In this document: piece by piece, positions 8,577 through 17,879 of the stretch
Numbering within the stretch: the stretch's first letter is position 1
Layout of the letters: every line of letters begins with the position of its first letter
Source: CAZEMR01 sp964513465
GTDB lineage: Bacteria; Bacteroidota; Ignavibacteria; Kapaibacteriales; UBA2268
Assembly (NCBI GenBank): GCA_964513465.1
Contig: CAZEMR010000014.1
Coordinates: 1-54,627, forward strand
Reading direction: 5' to 3'
Length of the DNA stretch: 54,627 bases
The notes under the pieces: generated by a model
Seen by the model: only the letters and a program-made list of their open reading frames with translations
The model's database searches: none
Told to the model about the DNA's origin: nothing
Program-made: the position numbers and the translations under genes

Positions 8577-10454
8577 ATGAAGAACCTAACGAAAGTCCGT
8601 CAGGCAGTCACAAATTTATCCAGGATTGATAATTATTACATTCCGTCGCTTTGGTGTGGCGAACCCGGCAAAGGCCCCCAGAGGGTCGACCCCCGCAAAT
8701 TCTATACGGATCATCTGGATAAGCTGGCCGATCAGCATCCTGTGGATGCCTCGCCCGGCAGATTTGTTTATAATATGTTCATCCGCTATGCCGCGGCTTA
8801 TGACCACAATCGCGATGGCAATATTGCCGCCGGGCCGCTCGAATCGGGCCTCCGCGAGACCGGCACCTTCCTTAAGGCGATGGCAATGCTGCCATATATC
8901 AGATCGCTCGGCGCTAATACTATATATATATTGCCGGTTACATCGATCGGAATTGATTCCCGAAAGGGCAATCTCGGATCGCCTTATGCCATTCGCAATC
9001 CGCTCGAGCTTGACGAAAATCTCGCCGAGCCCGCGCTGGGACTCGATGCCGAAACCGAATTCGCAGCATTCGCCGAGGCGGTGCATCAGGCCGGAATGGA
9101 CCTCGTTGCGGAATTCGTATTCCGCACAGCCAGCCTCGACAGCGACCTTGCGATAAAGCACCCGGAGTGGTTCTACTGGATCGATGCATCAGTCGAAAAC
9201 CGCCCGCCTGACAGCAACGATCCCGACAAATACGGCCCGCCCGTATTCGACTCGGAAACCCTTGAGGAGATTAAAGATAAGGTAAATAATAACGACTTCG
9301 GGGAATTGCCTCAGCCAACAAAAATTTATCGCGAATTATTCAGATCAGCTCCCGAAAAAGCCGAACGAAAGGGCGATAAAATCCGCGGCTACCGGAAAAA
9401 TCAGGAGCTTCGAATCCCCGGCGCGTTTGCGGACTGGCCCCCGGACGACAACCAGCCGGTCTGGAGCGACGTCACATATCTGAAATTATACGACCACCCA
9501 GATTATAACTACATAGCTTACAACACGGTGAGGATGTACGACGAGGCGCTTGCCCGCGAGAAATTCCGTCAGCGCGATTTATGGACATATATCCAGTCGA
9601 TCGTGCCGGATTATATCGACCGCTTCGATATCGATGGCGTAATGGTCGATATGGGCCATGCCCTGCCCGAAAAGCTGCGCTCGGGGCTGATCGCAAAGGC
9701 GCGCGACCGCAAGGAAGGCTTCCTGTTCTGGGAGGAGAATTTCGTGCTCGACCCCAAATCCGTGCGCGACGGCTACGATGCCGCAATCGGCTACCTGCCC
9801 TTCGATGAGCACATCCCATATAAAATGAAAGAGCTTATACATCGCATTGCTTCGGGGAATTGCCCGATCGATTTCTTCGCTACCGCCGAATCGCACAATA
9901 CCCCGCGGGCCGCATCGCGTCCGGGCGGAGTGGCATTCTCGAAAATGGCATGGACGATCAACGCATTTCTGCCGACGATCCAGTTTATCCACTCCGGAGT
10001 CGAGCTCGGCGAAAAGCGGCCCGTCAATACCGGCCTCGGATTTACCGACGAGCAGATCCGACGCCATCCGTCATCGGAATTGCCGCTGTTTTCGGCAGCC
10101 GCGCTCGATTGGGACAGCCCGGACGAATTCACCGAATACATAAAATGTATAAATTTAATTCGCGAGAAATATATCAAAGATCGCCCGAATTCGCTCGAAA
10201 ACGGGATATGCGAGGTTGGAGTCGATCACGACAAAGTAGTCGCATTCATACGCCGCACACGTGGCGAGATGCCCGATCTGCTGATCGTCGCAAATATGAG
10301 TCAGGACAAAATCGAACACGCACGGCTCGATCCCGGCAATGACTACTCCCGGGTAAAAATGATCGACGAGAGCAACCGCTACGAAATGATCGACGGCGGC
10401 ATCGCGATCGATCTCGAAGCATGGGATGCCAAAATAATGGAAATCCTCGCCTGA
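8577..10454 (+). CDS. GH13 maltosyltransferase-type alpha-glucan enzyme
   Basis: A 625-residue protein of the alpha-amylase superfamily. Length and motifs resemble, from memory, the maltosyltransferase of Thermotoga maritima: RETGTFLKAM, the EFVFRTASLDSD region then HPEWFYW, DMGHALP, and the late stretch GVELGEKRPVNTGLGF. Such enzymes move maltosyl units between alpha-1,4-glucans, so a role in glycogen or maltodextrin metabolism is likely. The nucleophile should be D358 and the acid/base E386 or E387. Two signature positions are changed: the Arg two residues before the nucleophile is M356, and the Asp that normally stabilises the transition state is N441 (SHNTPR). Activity is therefore uncertain. 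Its TGA overlaps the next ATG by one base, suggesting coupled translation. Confidence 0.75.
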   Translation: MKNLTKVRQAVTNLSRIDNYYIPSLWCGEPGKGPQRVDPRKFYTDHLDKLADQHPVDASPGRFVYNMFIRYAAAYDHNRDGNIAAGPLESGLRETGTFLKAMAMLPYIRSLGANTIYILPVTSIGIDSRKGNLGSPYAIRNPLELDENLAEPALGLDAETEFAAFAEAVHQAGMDLVAEFVFRTASLDSDLAIKHPEWFYWIDASVENRPPDSNDPDKYGPPVFDSETLEEIKDKVNNNDFGELPQPTKIYRELFRSAPEKAERKGDKIRGYRKNQELRIPGAFADWPPDDNQPVWSDVTYLKLYDHPDYNYIAYNTVRMYDEALAREKFRQRDLWTYIQSIVPDYIDRFDIDGVMVDMGHALPEKLRSGLIAKARDRKEGFLFWEENFVLDPKSVRDGYDAAIGYLPFDEHIPYKMKELIHRIASGNCPIDFFATAESHNTPRAASRPGGVAFSKMAWTINAFLPTIQFIHSGVELGEKRPVNTGLGFTDEQIRRHPSSELPLFSAAALDWDSPDEFTEYIKCINLIREKYIKDRPNSLENGICEVGVDHDKVVAFIRRTRGEMPDLLIVANMSQDKIEHARLDPGNDYSRVKMIDESNRYEMIDGGIAIDLEAWDAKIMEILA

Positions 10455-10879
10455 TGGAATTTTTTCTGGCAATACTCAGCGTATTCGCAATCGCGCTGGC
10501 CGAGCTTATCGCCGCGATTCCCGCTGGGATTGCGATGGGGCTTTCGCCCTGGACGGCAGGTGCGGTTTCGTTGGCCGGATCGATCGCCGGCAGCTTTATT
10601 ACGATATTTCTCAGCGGCCGGGTGAGGGAGTGGATTATCCGCCGCCGCGCCGGCAAAGAGAAAAAAGCGGGTCGGCTGCGCAAATTTTTCGACAAATACG
10701 GCGCTCCGGGTCTGGGCCTTTCAGCTCCTGTGCTGACGGGTATTCCGCTAGGGGCGGCGCTATGCGTGTCGTTTGGCGCGTCGCCCGGGCGTTCGATGCT
10801 CTGGATGACCGCCGGAGTGCTGCTCTGGAGCGCGATTCTGACCGGCGCCGCACTACTGGGATTTTCGATTTTTGATTAA
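10454..10879 (+). CDS. Small multi-pass membrane protein (Sm_multidrug_ex-like)
   Basis: A 141-residue protein with about four hydrophobic segments. An N-terminal helix pair is rich in Ala and Gly (ELIAAIPAGIAMGLSPW), a basic cytoplasmic loop follows (IIRRRAGKEKKAGRLRKFF), and the C-terminal half has the pattern GAPGLGLSAPVLTGIPLGAA. This matches the COG2426 group, named small multi-drug export proteins, for which transport is weakly supported. The start ATG overlaps the stop of the GH13 gene (TGATG), so translation is probably coupled. No terminator is evident after it. Confidence 0.7.
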   Translation: MEFFLAILSVFAIALAELIAAIPAGIAMGLSPWTAGAVSLAGSIAGSFITIFLSGRVREWIIRRRAGKEKKAGRLRKFFDKYGAPGLGLSAPVLTGIPLGAALCVSFGASPGRSMLWMTAGVLLWSAILTGAALLGFSIFD

Positions 10880-10956
10880 ATTTCTCAGATTTTTAACACC
10901 CGATTTGAATTGTAATAAGTAAATTCTTCGAATTCATAACCACTTCGGGAGTATTT

Positions 10957-12150
10957 ATGTTCCGCTACATCATTCTGATTTCAATTATATATTTACTTTA
11001 TTTGCCGCTATCGGCTCAGGACAAAGGCGGCATTCCCGCTGCCCAAAAATCTTTCGGCGACGGCGTAACTATCGTGGATAATGACGATTACAGCTTTTCG
11101 CTGAGCAGCAATTTTCAGCCGCGTATGACGATTAATCAGACGCTGAATGAGGATTTGGATCCCGAATTCGCCGCGCTTATCCGGCGGCTGCGCCTTAGGT
11201 TTTCGGGATTTATTCTGGATAAAAATCTGACATATCTGATTCATCTTGCTTTTTCGCAAAGGGATATGGAATCCACCGGCCGCCCGGACGACTACCCCGG
11301 CGTAATTTTCGACGCATATATCAACTATCAATTCGCGCCTAAGACCTCGCTCTATTTCGGACAGATGAAGCTGCCGGGCAATCTCTCGCGGCTGATGTCC
11401 TTCACCGGGCTGAACTTCACCGAGCGCAGCGCCGCTGAATCCGAATTCACGCCATATCGCGATATCGGATTCCAGATTCATAATGAGTTCGGTATTGGTA
11501 ACTACCATCAGCGGCAGGCATTTGCGATTACAAATGGCGAGGGCAAAAATCGCGAGGCAATCGGCGATGGCCTCTGCTATTCGGGGCGGGTGGAGGTGCT
11601 GCCGCTCGGACTTTTTGCGGAAAAAGGGGAGTACTACGAACCCGACCTCGCTCGCGAGGAATCTCCGAAGCTGGCCGTCGGCGCAGCATATTTATATAAC
11701 GACAATGCCCGGCGCACCGCTTCAACACTGGGCAAAACCATGCCTGAATCTGCGGATATGCAGACTATGATGCTCGATCTGAATTTCAAATGGCGCGGGT
11801 TCAATATTTTTGCGGAATATTTCCGGCGGACTTCGGATAAAAATGTGATCATAGAGACCGATCCTTTGAATATTTATTACATCAGAGCGGGAGAGGGCTA
11901 CAGCGTCCAGTGCGGCTATGTTACCCGCGGCGGATGGGGCTTTGCGCTGCGCTATGCGGATGTATTGCCCGAAAGCGATGGTCTAATGACATTTCATCCC
12001 GAAAAAAATCTTACGCTCGGGTTTGCTAAATATTTCCGTGGAAATGACTTAAAGCTACAGGCAGACGTGAATTATCTCCGCCGCGAAGTGCTCAATTCGT
12101 GGATATATGAAAATGTCCGGTTCGTAATGCAGATAGTGTTCATAATCTAA
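10957..12150 (+). CDS. OprO/OprP-like outer-membrane porin
   Basis: A 397-residue protein with a signal peptide (about residues 1-20, ending LSAQ) and repeated amphipathic beta strands to a terminal strand ending in hydrophobic residues. The segment LRRLRLRFSGFILDKNLTY followed by FDAYINYQF and FGQMKLPGN is the pattern of phosphate-selective porins O and P (RxR with GxxxxKLPG-like spacing). In Pseudomonas these take up phosphate or polyphosphate; the substrate here is unknown because the family is broad. CGGGAG precedes the ATG. Its last bases overlap the 3' end of the convergent lytic transglycosylase gene. Confidence 0.82.
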   Translation: MFRYIILISIIYLLYLPLSAQDKGGIPAAQKSFGDGVTIVDNDDYSFSLSSNFQPRMTINQTLNEDLDPEFAALIRRLRLRFSGFILDKNLTYLIHLAFSQRDMESTGRPDDYPGVIFDAYINYQFAPKTSLYFGQMKLPGNLSRLMSFTGLNFTERSAAESEFTPYRDIGFQIHNEFGIGNYHQRQAFAITNGEGKNREAIGDGLCYSGRVEVLPLGLFAEKGEYYEPDLAREESPKLAVGAAYLYNDNARRTASTLGKTMPESADMQTMMLDLNFKWRGFNIFAEYFRRTSDKNVIIETDPLNIYYIRAGEGYSVQCGYVTRGGWGFALRYADVLPESDGLMTFHPEKNLTLGFAKYFRGNDLKLQADVNYLRREVLNSWIYENVRFVMQIVFII

Positions 12151-13154
12151 AGCCGCAGCTGTTTGATCTGTCTCGATAGTGGCGTATGGATGTCGAATCT
12201 CTCGGGCGGCGCGACCTTTTCGGCAAGCGTTAGCACCGCATCGACGTAAGCCGAGCTTTTGTTGTAATGAAATACGGCCTGGCGCCGCTGTTTTTCGGTC
12301 GGGCCCCCGCCATTGGTTTTCAGGTAGTTCGCCACGCTGAAGCCCGCGTCTTGGACGCCGAATAGATTAATTGCGCCGTCGCCGTCGCCTGCCACTGCCC
12401 GGCGCTGGTAGCTCGAAGGCAGAAACGGGCTAATACCGAACGCGCCGGCCCACGATCCGCGAAGCTCGTAAATCGAGATCGGCAGCCTTTTGGAAATTTT
12501 CTGCAGCGCGAGCAATTCCCCGATAGCCCAGTTGGACTTTTTCATGGAGCGTTTCTCAATTTTAGTCTCGAGTTCGGCGAGTTCTTCGTCCGTTCCGTTG
12601 AATCCGCTGCGCAGAGATTTCTTATTCATCTCGATAAATTCAGGCTCGGCGGCCATTGCTGTGCTCAGAAAGACTGACGGTATGTGGTTATCGCCCAGGT
12701 ATCCTCCGTGGCGTGTTTCAATCCAGAGCACCGATGCTATCACCTCGGCCGCGACTCCGAATTTCTTTTCGGCTCGGCGCAACAAAGTAATATTCGAGCG
12801 CAGGAAATTCCCGGTTTTGCTGACAGAAAAATCATTATAATGGCTTGAATAATCAGGCTTTGAGAGGTATCCGGTTACGTTTATCTTTGTGAATTTTTCG
12901 TTGAATTCCACGCTCGGATGTGTGATCAGATCATAAACAAAAGCACTGTCGGCGCCGCGATCGACCAGTTTATTGATAACCGGCTGGAAGAATTGTATCT
13001 TATGCTCGTTATCCTCGGGCGTATAAATCGAATATGAAATTTTAACAGTGGAAATCACAATCGCCGCCACCACTACCATAAAGGTAATGATCGGATTGCT
13101 TGCAAATTTGCCCGGCGGCGAGCCGAATTTATTACGAAATAAAGACTTGCGCAT
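12147..13154 (-). CDS. Lytic murein transglycosylase (MltB-like)
   Basis: A 335-residue peptidoglycan-cleaving enzyme anchored by one N-terminal membrane helix (about residues 20-40, FMVVVAAIVISTVKISY). The catalytic-domain motif SVLWIETRHGG contains the expected Glu, and SWAGAFGISPFLPSSY then DGDGAINLFG match the MltB/SLT2 family of membrane-bound lytic transglycosylases. These cut the glycan strand to form 1,6-anhydro ends during wall remodelling. The ATG at 13154 was preferred over an in-frame TTG 12 bases upstream because GGGGG lies immediately before it. The stop codon overlaps the OprP-like gene by four bases on the opposite strand. Confidence 0.88.
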   Translation of the reverse strand: MRKSLFRNKFGSPPGKFASNPIITFMVVVAAIVISTVKISYSIYTPEDNEHKIQFFQPVINKLVDRGADSAFVYDLITHPSVEFNEKFTKINVTGYLSKPDYSSHYNDFSVSKTGNFLRSNITLLRRAEKKFGVAAEVIASVLWIETRHGGYLGDNHIPSVFLSTAMAAEPEFIEMNKKSLRSGFNGTDEELAELETKIEKRSMKKSNWAIGELLALQKISKRLPISIYELRGSWAGAFGISPFLPSSYQRRAVAGDGDGAINLFGVQDAGFSVANYLKTNGGGPTEKQRRQAVFHYNKSSAYVDAVLTLAEKVAPPERFDIHTPLSRQIKQLRL

Positions 13155-13333
13155 TACGTCCCCCAAAAAAAATAAACCTCTGTGCTACAATATATAACGT
13201 CGAGCGAAAAAAACTCGTGTAATTCCGCAGAAATCCTGCTTGATCCTTATATATATAGATGAAATTTCTATCGAAAAGTTACAAAATAAATCAAATAATT
13301 TGAATTATGAAGTTCGATTTTCTGAATTTGTAG

Positions 13334-13364
13334 TTTGTCGATTGGAATATTTCTATTAACTTTG
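13334..13364 (+). promoter_or_regulatory. Bacteroidota-type promoter of ppdK
   Basis: TTTG at 13334-13337, a 19-base spacer and TAACTTTG at 13357-13364 fit the Bacteroidota consensus exactly. The start would fall near 13371, giving a leader of about 85 bases before ppdK. The 300-base gap from 13155 to 13456 separates two divergent genes and holds nothing else that I recognise. Confidence 0.7.
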
Positions 13365-13456
13365 TAATTCTATATTGATTAAGTGTAATTATTTTGTAAT
13401 AAGGTAAAAACGACACCAATCCCACTCATTTTTTAAATTTTTAACGGAGATTTTAT

Positions 13457-16252
13457 ATGGGAAAAGATAAGAAAAAAGAATCCAAAGCCACAAAGTACGT
13501 ATATTATTTTGGCGGCGGAAAAGCTGACGGCGCAGCCGAAATGAAAAACCTGCTTGGCGGCAAAGGCGCTAACCTGGCCGAAATGGTCAACCTCGGACTG
13601 CCGGTGCCTCCCGGCTTTACTCTCTCGACAGAAGTCTGCACCTATTACTACGACCACAAAGAATCATATCCCAAAACTCTGCATAAAGAAGTAGAAAAAG
13701 CCCTCGGAAAACTCGAAAAAGAAATGGGCAAAAAATTCGGCGATCCCAAAGACCCGCTGCTTGTCTCGGTTCGCTCCGGCGCACGAGCTTCGATGCCCGG
13801 CATGATGGACACAGTCCTCAATCTCGGTCTCAACGACGAAACAGTCAAAGGCCTGATCGAAAAATCCGGCAACGAACGCTTCGCATATGACGCATATCGC
13901 CGCTTCGTATCGATGTATGGCGACGTCGTGCTTGGCCTCAAACCCGAAACCAAAGACGACATCGACCCATTCGAAGAATTGCTCGAAAAGAAAAAGAAAG
14001 CCCGCGGCGTTGAACTCGATATAGGACTCACAGCACAGGACCTTAAAGAACTCGTAGCCGAATTCAAACAGGAAATCAAAAAACGCCTGGGCATCACCTT
14101 CCCCGAAGACCCGATGGATCAGCTCTGGGGCTCTATCGGCGCGGTATTCGGATCGTGGAACAACAAACGCGCGAATATTTACAGAAAACTCAACGGAATT
14201 CCGGACTGGTGGGGCACAGCCGTTAACGTTCAGACAATGGTATTCGGAAATATCGGCGAAGATTCCGGCACAGGCGTTGCATTCACACGCGATGCGGCCA
14301 GCGGCGAAAACATCTTCTACGGCGAATTCCTGATGAACGCACAGGGCGAAGACGTGGTGGCCGGCACTCGCACACCGCTCCCCATCAGCGAACTTTCCGC
14401 AAAAGATCCTAAATCATATAAAGAACTTATCGAGATCCGCGACACGCTCGAGCAGCACTACCGCGAGATGATGGACGTAGAATTCACTATCCAGGAAGGC
14501 AAGCTCTATATGCTTCAGTGCCGCGTTGGTAAGCGCACGGCATTTGCGGCTATCAAAATCGCAGTCGATATGGTCAACGAAGGCCTTATCAAACCCAAAG
14601 AAGCTCTCAAAAGAATCGAGCCCGGCCAGCTCAACCAGCTCCTGCGCCCGATCTTCAATCTCGAAGAAAAGAAAAAAGCTCTCGACGAAGGCCGCCTTCT
14701 GGCAAAAGGCCTCAACGCAGGCCCCGGCGCAGCCACCGGCAAAGTGGTATTCCACGCCGATGACGCCGAAGAATGGGCAGCCAGGGGCGAAACAGTCATC
14801 CTCGTCCGTATCGAAACATCCCCCGAGGACATCGGCGGCATGAACGCAGCCGAAGGTATCCTTACGGCTCGCGGCGGTATGACTTCGCACGCCGCTCTGG
14901 TAGCACGCCAGATGGGTAAAGTCTGCGTAGCAGGCTGCGGTGCGCTCCAGGTCGATTATAAAAAACGCCAGATCAAAATCGAAGGCCAGACCACAATCGT
15001 CAAAGAAGGCGACTGGATCTCGCTCGACGGTTCCACTGGCGAAGTTATAAATGGCAAGATCAACACACGCCCGAGCGAAGTTATCGAAGTGCTTATCGAA
15101 AAAACACTTCCCGAAGCCGATGCTCCCGTGTTCCGCATGTACAAACAAATCATGGACTGGGCAGATAAATATCGCAGGCTCAACGTCCGCACCAACGCCG
15201 ACCAGCCCGATCAGGCATCTAACGCAATCGCATTCGGCGCCGAAGGTATCGGACTCTGCCGCACCGAGCATATGTTCTTCGGCGAAGGCAAGATCGGCCC
15301 CATGCGCGAAATGATCCTTTCGGAAACAACCGAAGAGCGCGAAAAAGCACTCGAAAAACTGCTGCCCTATCAGCGCGAAGATTTCGAAGGCATCTTCGAA
15401 GCAATGGCCGGCCGCCCGGTAACCATCCGTACGATCGATCCTCCGCTGCATGAGTTCCTGCCGCACGACGAAGCCGGCCAGGAAGAACTCGCAAAATACA
15501 TCGGCATCTCTGCAGAGAAAGTCCGCGAAAGAGTCGAAGCCCTGCATGAATTCAACCCAATGCTCGGATTCCGCGGCGTTCGCCTTGGACTTCTCTATCC
15601 GGAAATCACCGAAATGCAGGCACGCGCCATTTTCGAAGCCACCGTGTCGCTCGTCAAAAAAGGCAAGAAAGTATTGCCCGAAATCATGATCCCGCTCGTC
15701 GGCAACGTCAAAGAGCTTAAGGATCAGGAAGAGCGCGTTCGCAAAGTTGCAGACCTTGTGATGGAAGAAACCGGCACCAAATTCGAATACCTTGTTGGCA
15801 CAATGATCGAAATCCCCCGCGGAGCTATCACCGCCGACCAGATCGCCGAAGTAGCCGAATTCTTCTCGTTCGGTACAAACGACCTTACCCAGACTACCAT
15901 GGGCGTCAGCCGCGACGACGCAGGCCGCTTCCTGCCCACATATGTCGATCGCGAAATCTACAGCCAGGACCCCTTCGTATCGATCGACCGCGAAGGCGTT
16001 GGATTCCTGATGAAGCGTGCAGTCAAAAAAGGCCGTAAGACCCGCAAAGGCATCAAGCTCGGTATCTGCGGCGAACACGGCGGCGATCCCGCATCCGTCG
16101 AATTCTGCCACGAGCTCGGCCTCAACTACGTGTCCTGCTCGCCGTTCAGAGTGCCGATCGCACGCCTTGCGGCAGCCCGCGCAGCGATAATGGAAAAAGA
16201 AGCCAAAAAAGCTACAAAGGCACCAAAAAAAGATAGCAAAAAGAAAAAATAA
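13457..16252 (+). CDS. ppdK: Pyruvate, phosphate dikinase
   Basis: A 931-residue enzyme that interconverts pyruvate, ATP and phosphate with phosphoenolpyruvate, AMP and pyrophosphate. The N-terminal nucleotide-binding domain begins LLGGKGANLAEM and includes RSGARASMPGMMDTV. The swivelling phosphohistidine domain has GGMTSHAALVARQMGK with the catalytic His. The C-terminal PEP/pyruvate barrel has FGTNDLTQTTMG and GICGEHGGDP, with the Cys near YVSCSPFR. It is slightly longer than usual because of Lys-rich extensions at both ends (GKDKKKESKATK and a 20-residue tail of Lys, Ala and Ser). Codon use is uniform and suits high expression. It has its own promoter and terminator. Confidence 0.98.
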   Translation: MGKDKKKESKATKYVYYFGGGKADGAAEMKNLLGGKGANLAEMVNLGLPVPPGFTLSTEVCTYYYDHKESYPKTLHKEVEKALGKLEKEMGKKFGDPKDPLLVSVRSGARASMPGMMDTVLNLGLNDETVKGLIEKSGNERFAYDAYRRFVSMYGDVVLGLKPETKDDIDPFEELLEKKKKARGVELDIGLTAQDLKELVAEFKQEIKKRLGITFPEDPMDQLWGSIGAVFGSWNNKRANIYRKLNGIPDWWGTAVNVQTMVFGNIGEDSGTGVAFTRDAASGENIFYGEFLMNAQGEDVVAGTRTPLPISELSAKDPKSYKELIEIRDTLEQHYREMMDVEFTIQEGKLYMLQCRVGKRTAFAAIKIAVDMVNEGLIKPKEALKRIEPGQLNQLLRPIFNLEEKKKALDEGRLLAKGLNAGPGAATGKVVFHADDAEEWAARGETVILVRIETSPEDIGGMNAAEGILTARGGMTSHAALVARQMGKVCVAGCGALQVDYKKRQIKIEGQTTIVKEGDWISLDGSTGEVINGKINTRPSEVIEVLIEKTLPEADAPVFRMYKQIMDWADKYRRLNVRTNADQPDQASNAIAFGAEGIGLCRTEHMFFGEGKIGPMREMILSETTEEREKALEKLLPYQREDFEGIFEAMAGRPVTIRTIDPPLHEFLPHDEAGQEELAKYIGISAEKVRERVEALHEFNPMLGFRGVRLGLLYPEITEMQARAIFEATVSLVKKGKKVLPEIMIPLVGNVKELKDQEERVRKVADLVMEETGTKFEYLVGTMIEIPRGAITADQIAEVAEFFSFGTNDLTQTTMGVSRDDAGRFLPTYVDREIYSQDPFVSIDREGVGFLMKRAVKKGRKTRKGIKLGICGEHGGDPASVEFCHELGLNYVSCSPFRVPIARLAAARAAIMEKEAKKATKAPKKDSKKKK

Positions 16253-16278
16253 ATCTGATTAAACAGCTATCCGATATG

Positions 16279-16315
16279 AGCTGTCCTGCACAAGCTGCGG
16301 GACAGCTTTTTTTTT
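16279..16315 (+). terminator. Strong terminator after ppdK
   Basis: AGCTGTCC pairs with GGGACAGCT (with further pairs TGC / GC inside), and a run of nine T follows at once. The tandem duplication begins directly after it. Confidence 0.92.
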
Positions 16316-16329
16316 ATGGAATTTGAAAT

Positions 16330-16426
16330 GAGATTGCTTTGTCGCTTCGCTCCGCGCAATGACCCACAAGTGCAATATTTATAAGCACCTATGATTGTCA
16401 CAGCGAGCGCAGCGAAGCAGTCCCGC
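16330..16426. repeat. Interspersed inverted-repeat element, type A (copy 1)
   Basis: The left arm GAGATTGCTTTGTCGCTTCG...CAATGAC and right arm GTCACAGCGAGCGCAGCGAAG...CCC are imperfect inverted repeats separated by about 33 AT-rich bases. The GATTGCTTCG...GCAATGAC motif is a widely met form of bacterial interspersed palindromic repeat. The same element recurs at 17607-17703 and, slightly diverged, at 18884-18980. A lone right arm is found near 17561-17593 and again at 18838-18870. Confidence 0.8.
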
Positions 16427-16512
16427 TTTTTGTATGTTAGCTATTGAATATTAGCTATTGGACAGAGTATTCATGATTTTTCTTGCAAAAATCCAATAGC
16501 CAAAAACCTGTG

Positions 16513-16592
16513 GAGAGATTGCTTCACTTCGCTGGCAATGACGAGGAATTGCCGCACCCGCGGAGTCACAGCGAGCATTGCGAAGCATTCTC
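16513..16592. repeat. Interspersed inverted-repeat element, type B (copy 1)
   Basis: The arms GAGAGATTGCTTCACTTCGC...AATGAC and GTCACAGCGAGCATTGCGAAG...CTC are imperfect inverted repeats with about 23 bases between them. It lies ten bases beyond the 3' end of the FkbM gene and would be transcribed as a long hairpin at the end of its mRNA. The duplicate is at 17790-17869. Upstream of it, AGCTATTGGA and TCCAATAGCC form another, looser inverted repeat at about 16453-16501. Confidence 0.78.
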
Positions 16593-16602
16593 TAATGGAA
16601 TA

Positions 16603-17397
16603 TCAGCGGTGCCAGCACTTCGGCAATATCATTGGAGGCATGTTCATATTGTCATAATCGAGCGGATGCGGGAATTCGGTCTGGTACGAACTGCTCACGA
16701 TACGGTCATTCCTCAGGAATGTAAATTCCAGCGCTATCGGGATTTCCATCCCCTTTTGTTTTAAAGAGCCGCAGCAGTTGTTGGGGTGGATATGTACGCA
16801 GGAGTGGGTGTTCAGCAATTTTTCGAAGGTATGATTTGCGATTTTAAAAAACGGTTCGCTCCAAAGCAGATCTAGTCTGTGGAATTCGGCAACAATGATT
16901 CTGAATCGCTTCATCAGATCGGCGGATGCCGACAAAAAAGCCTCGAATTCGTATCCTTCTATGTCGATTTGCAGCATCAGGTCGCTGTTTTTATCCTCAA
17001 GCGATTCGCCGATCCATTCGTCGAGAGTCATGAAATTTTCGTCGGAATACGCGCCGATGAATTTTTTTGTAAAATGAAACAGCTCATGCTCCTCCGCCGG
17101 CACATCGACGGATTTGTCGGCAAGGAAAACCGGTATTCCGCGCTCGGCGCAGTCTTTTTCGAATCCGGAAACAAGGCTTACCCCAGGCGAGAAGCACGCG
17201 GCAACTCCCTCCAGATCGTCCGGAATCAGGTATCCGCCATCTTCATCCGGGCCGAACCGTATAAGCGGTTTATCGGTTGCCAGGGGGTGAAGCCGATGTA
17301 TCAGGCCGGCTACATCTGCCGGATCGGTCATTCGCGAAGGGAAAGCGTCGGCAAGGGAAAGGACTTTGGCAAGATATGATTTGAGCAATTGTTTCAT
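16603..17397 (-). CDS. FkbM-family methyltransferase, copy 1
   Basis: A 264-residue SAM-dependent methyltransferase of the FkbM (Methyltransf_21) type. The region ACFSPGVSLVSGFEKD corresponds to the SAM-binding loop, and MLQIDIEGYEFEAF is the family's conserved acidic motif after strand 4. Family members O-methylate sugars or polyketides, often in surface-polysaccharide loci; the substrate here cannot be deduced, since no glycosyltransferase genes are adjacent. No signal peptide or membrane segment is seen, so it should be cytoplasmic. The gene lies within the tandem unit, and its protein product is identical to that of copy 2. Confidence 0.82.
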   Translation of the reverse strand: MKQLLKSYLAKVLSLADAFPSRMTDPADVAGLIHRLHPLATDKPLIRFGPDEDGGYLIPDDLEGVAACFSPGVSLVSGFEKDCAERGIPVFLADKSVDVPAEEHELFHFTKKFIGAYSDENFMTLDEWIGESLEDKNSDLMLQIDIEGYEFEAFLSASADLMKRFRIIVAEFHRLDLLWSEPFFKIANHTFEKLLNTHSCVHIHPNNCCGSLKQKGMEIPIALEFTFLRNDRIVSSSYQTEFPHPLDYDNMNMPPMILPKCWHR

Positions 17398-17606
17398 TTA
17401 GTAAACTCCGGATTATTCGCGCACAAAAAAGAATAGCAATATAATAAATATTCCGAATTCCGACACGATTTTTCGGGATTATGCTCAGCCCGGGAATTAA
17501 TAGCATATATGAATTTCGCTATGCGAATGCGGCTCATTAAGTCGGCCTCATCTCCCTCGACATCACAGCTAGCGCAGCGAAGCCGTCCCGCTTTGGAATT
17601 TGAAAT

Positions 17607-17703
17607 GAGATTGCTTTGTCGCTTCGCTCCGCGCAATGACCCACAAGTGCAATATTTATAAGCACCTATGATTGTCACAGCGAGCGCAGCGAAGCAGTCC
17701 CGC
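17607..17703. repeat. Interspersed inverted-repeat element, type A (junction copy)
   Basis: Identical to the copy at 16330 but preceded by a different context: the bases before 17594 match those before the third copy (a lone right arm ending CCCGCTTT), while the bases after it match the first copy. It is the junction of the duplication. Confidence 0.8.
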
Positions 17704-17789
17704 TTTTTGTATGTTAGCTATTGAATATTAGCTATTGGACAGAGTATTCATGATTTTTCTTGCAAAAATCCAATAGCCAAAAACCTGTG

Positions 17790-17869
17790 GAGAGATTGCT
17801 TCACTTCGCTGGCAATGACGAGGAATTGCCGCACCCGCGGAGTCACAGCGAGCATTGCGAAGCATTCTC
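17790..17869. repeat. Interspersed inverted-repeat element, type B (copy 2)
   Basis: An exact duplicate of the element at 16513, sitting just past the 3' end of the second FkbM gene. Confidence 0.78.
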
Positions 17870-17879
17870 TAATGGAATA

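Noticed and set aside
17394..17678. Small protein gene upstream of FkbM copy 1
   Set aside because: It reads through the interspersed repeat arms and repeats with the duplication; its composition is that of the repeats, not of a protein.
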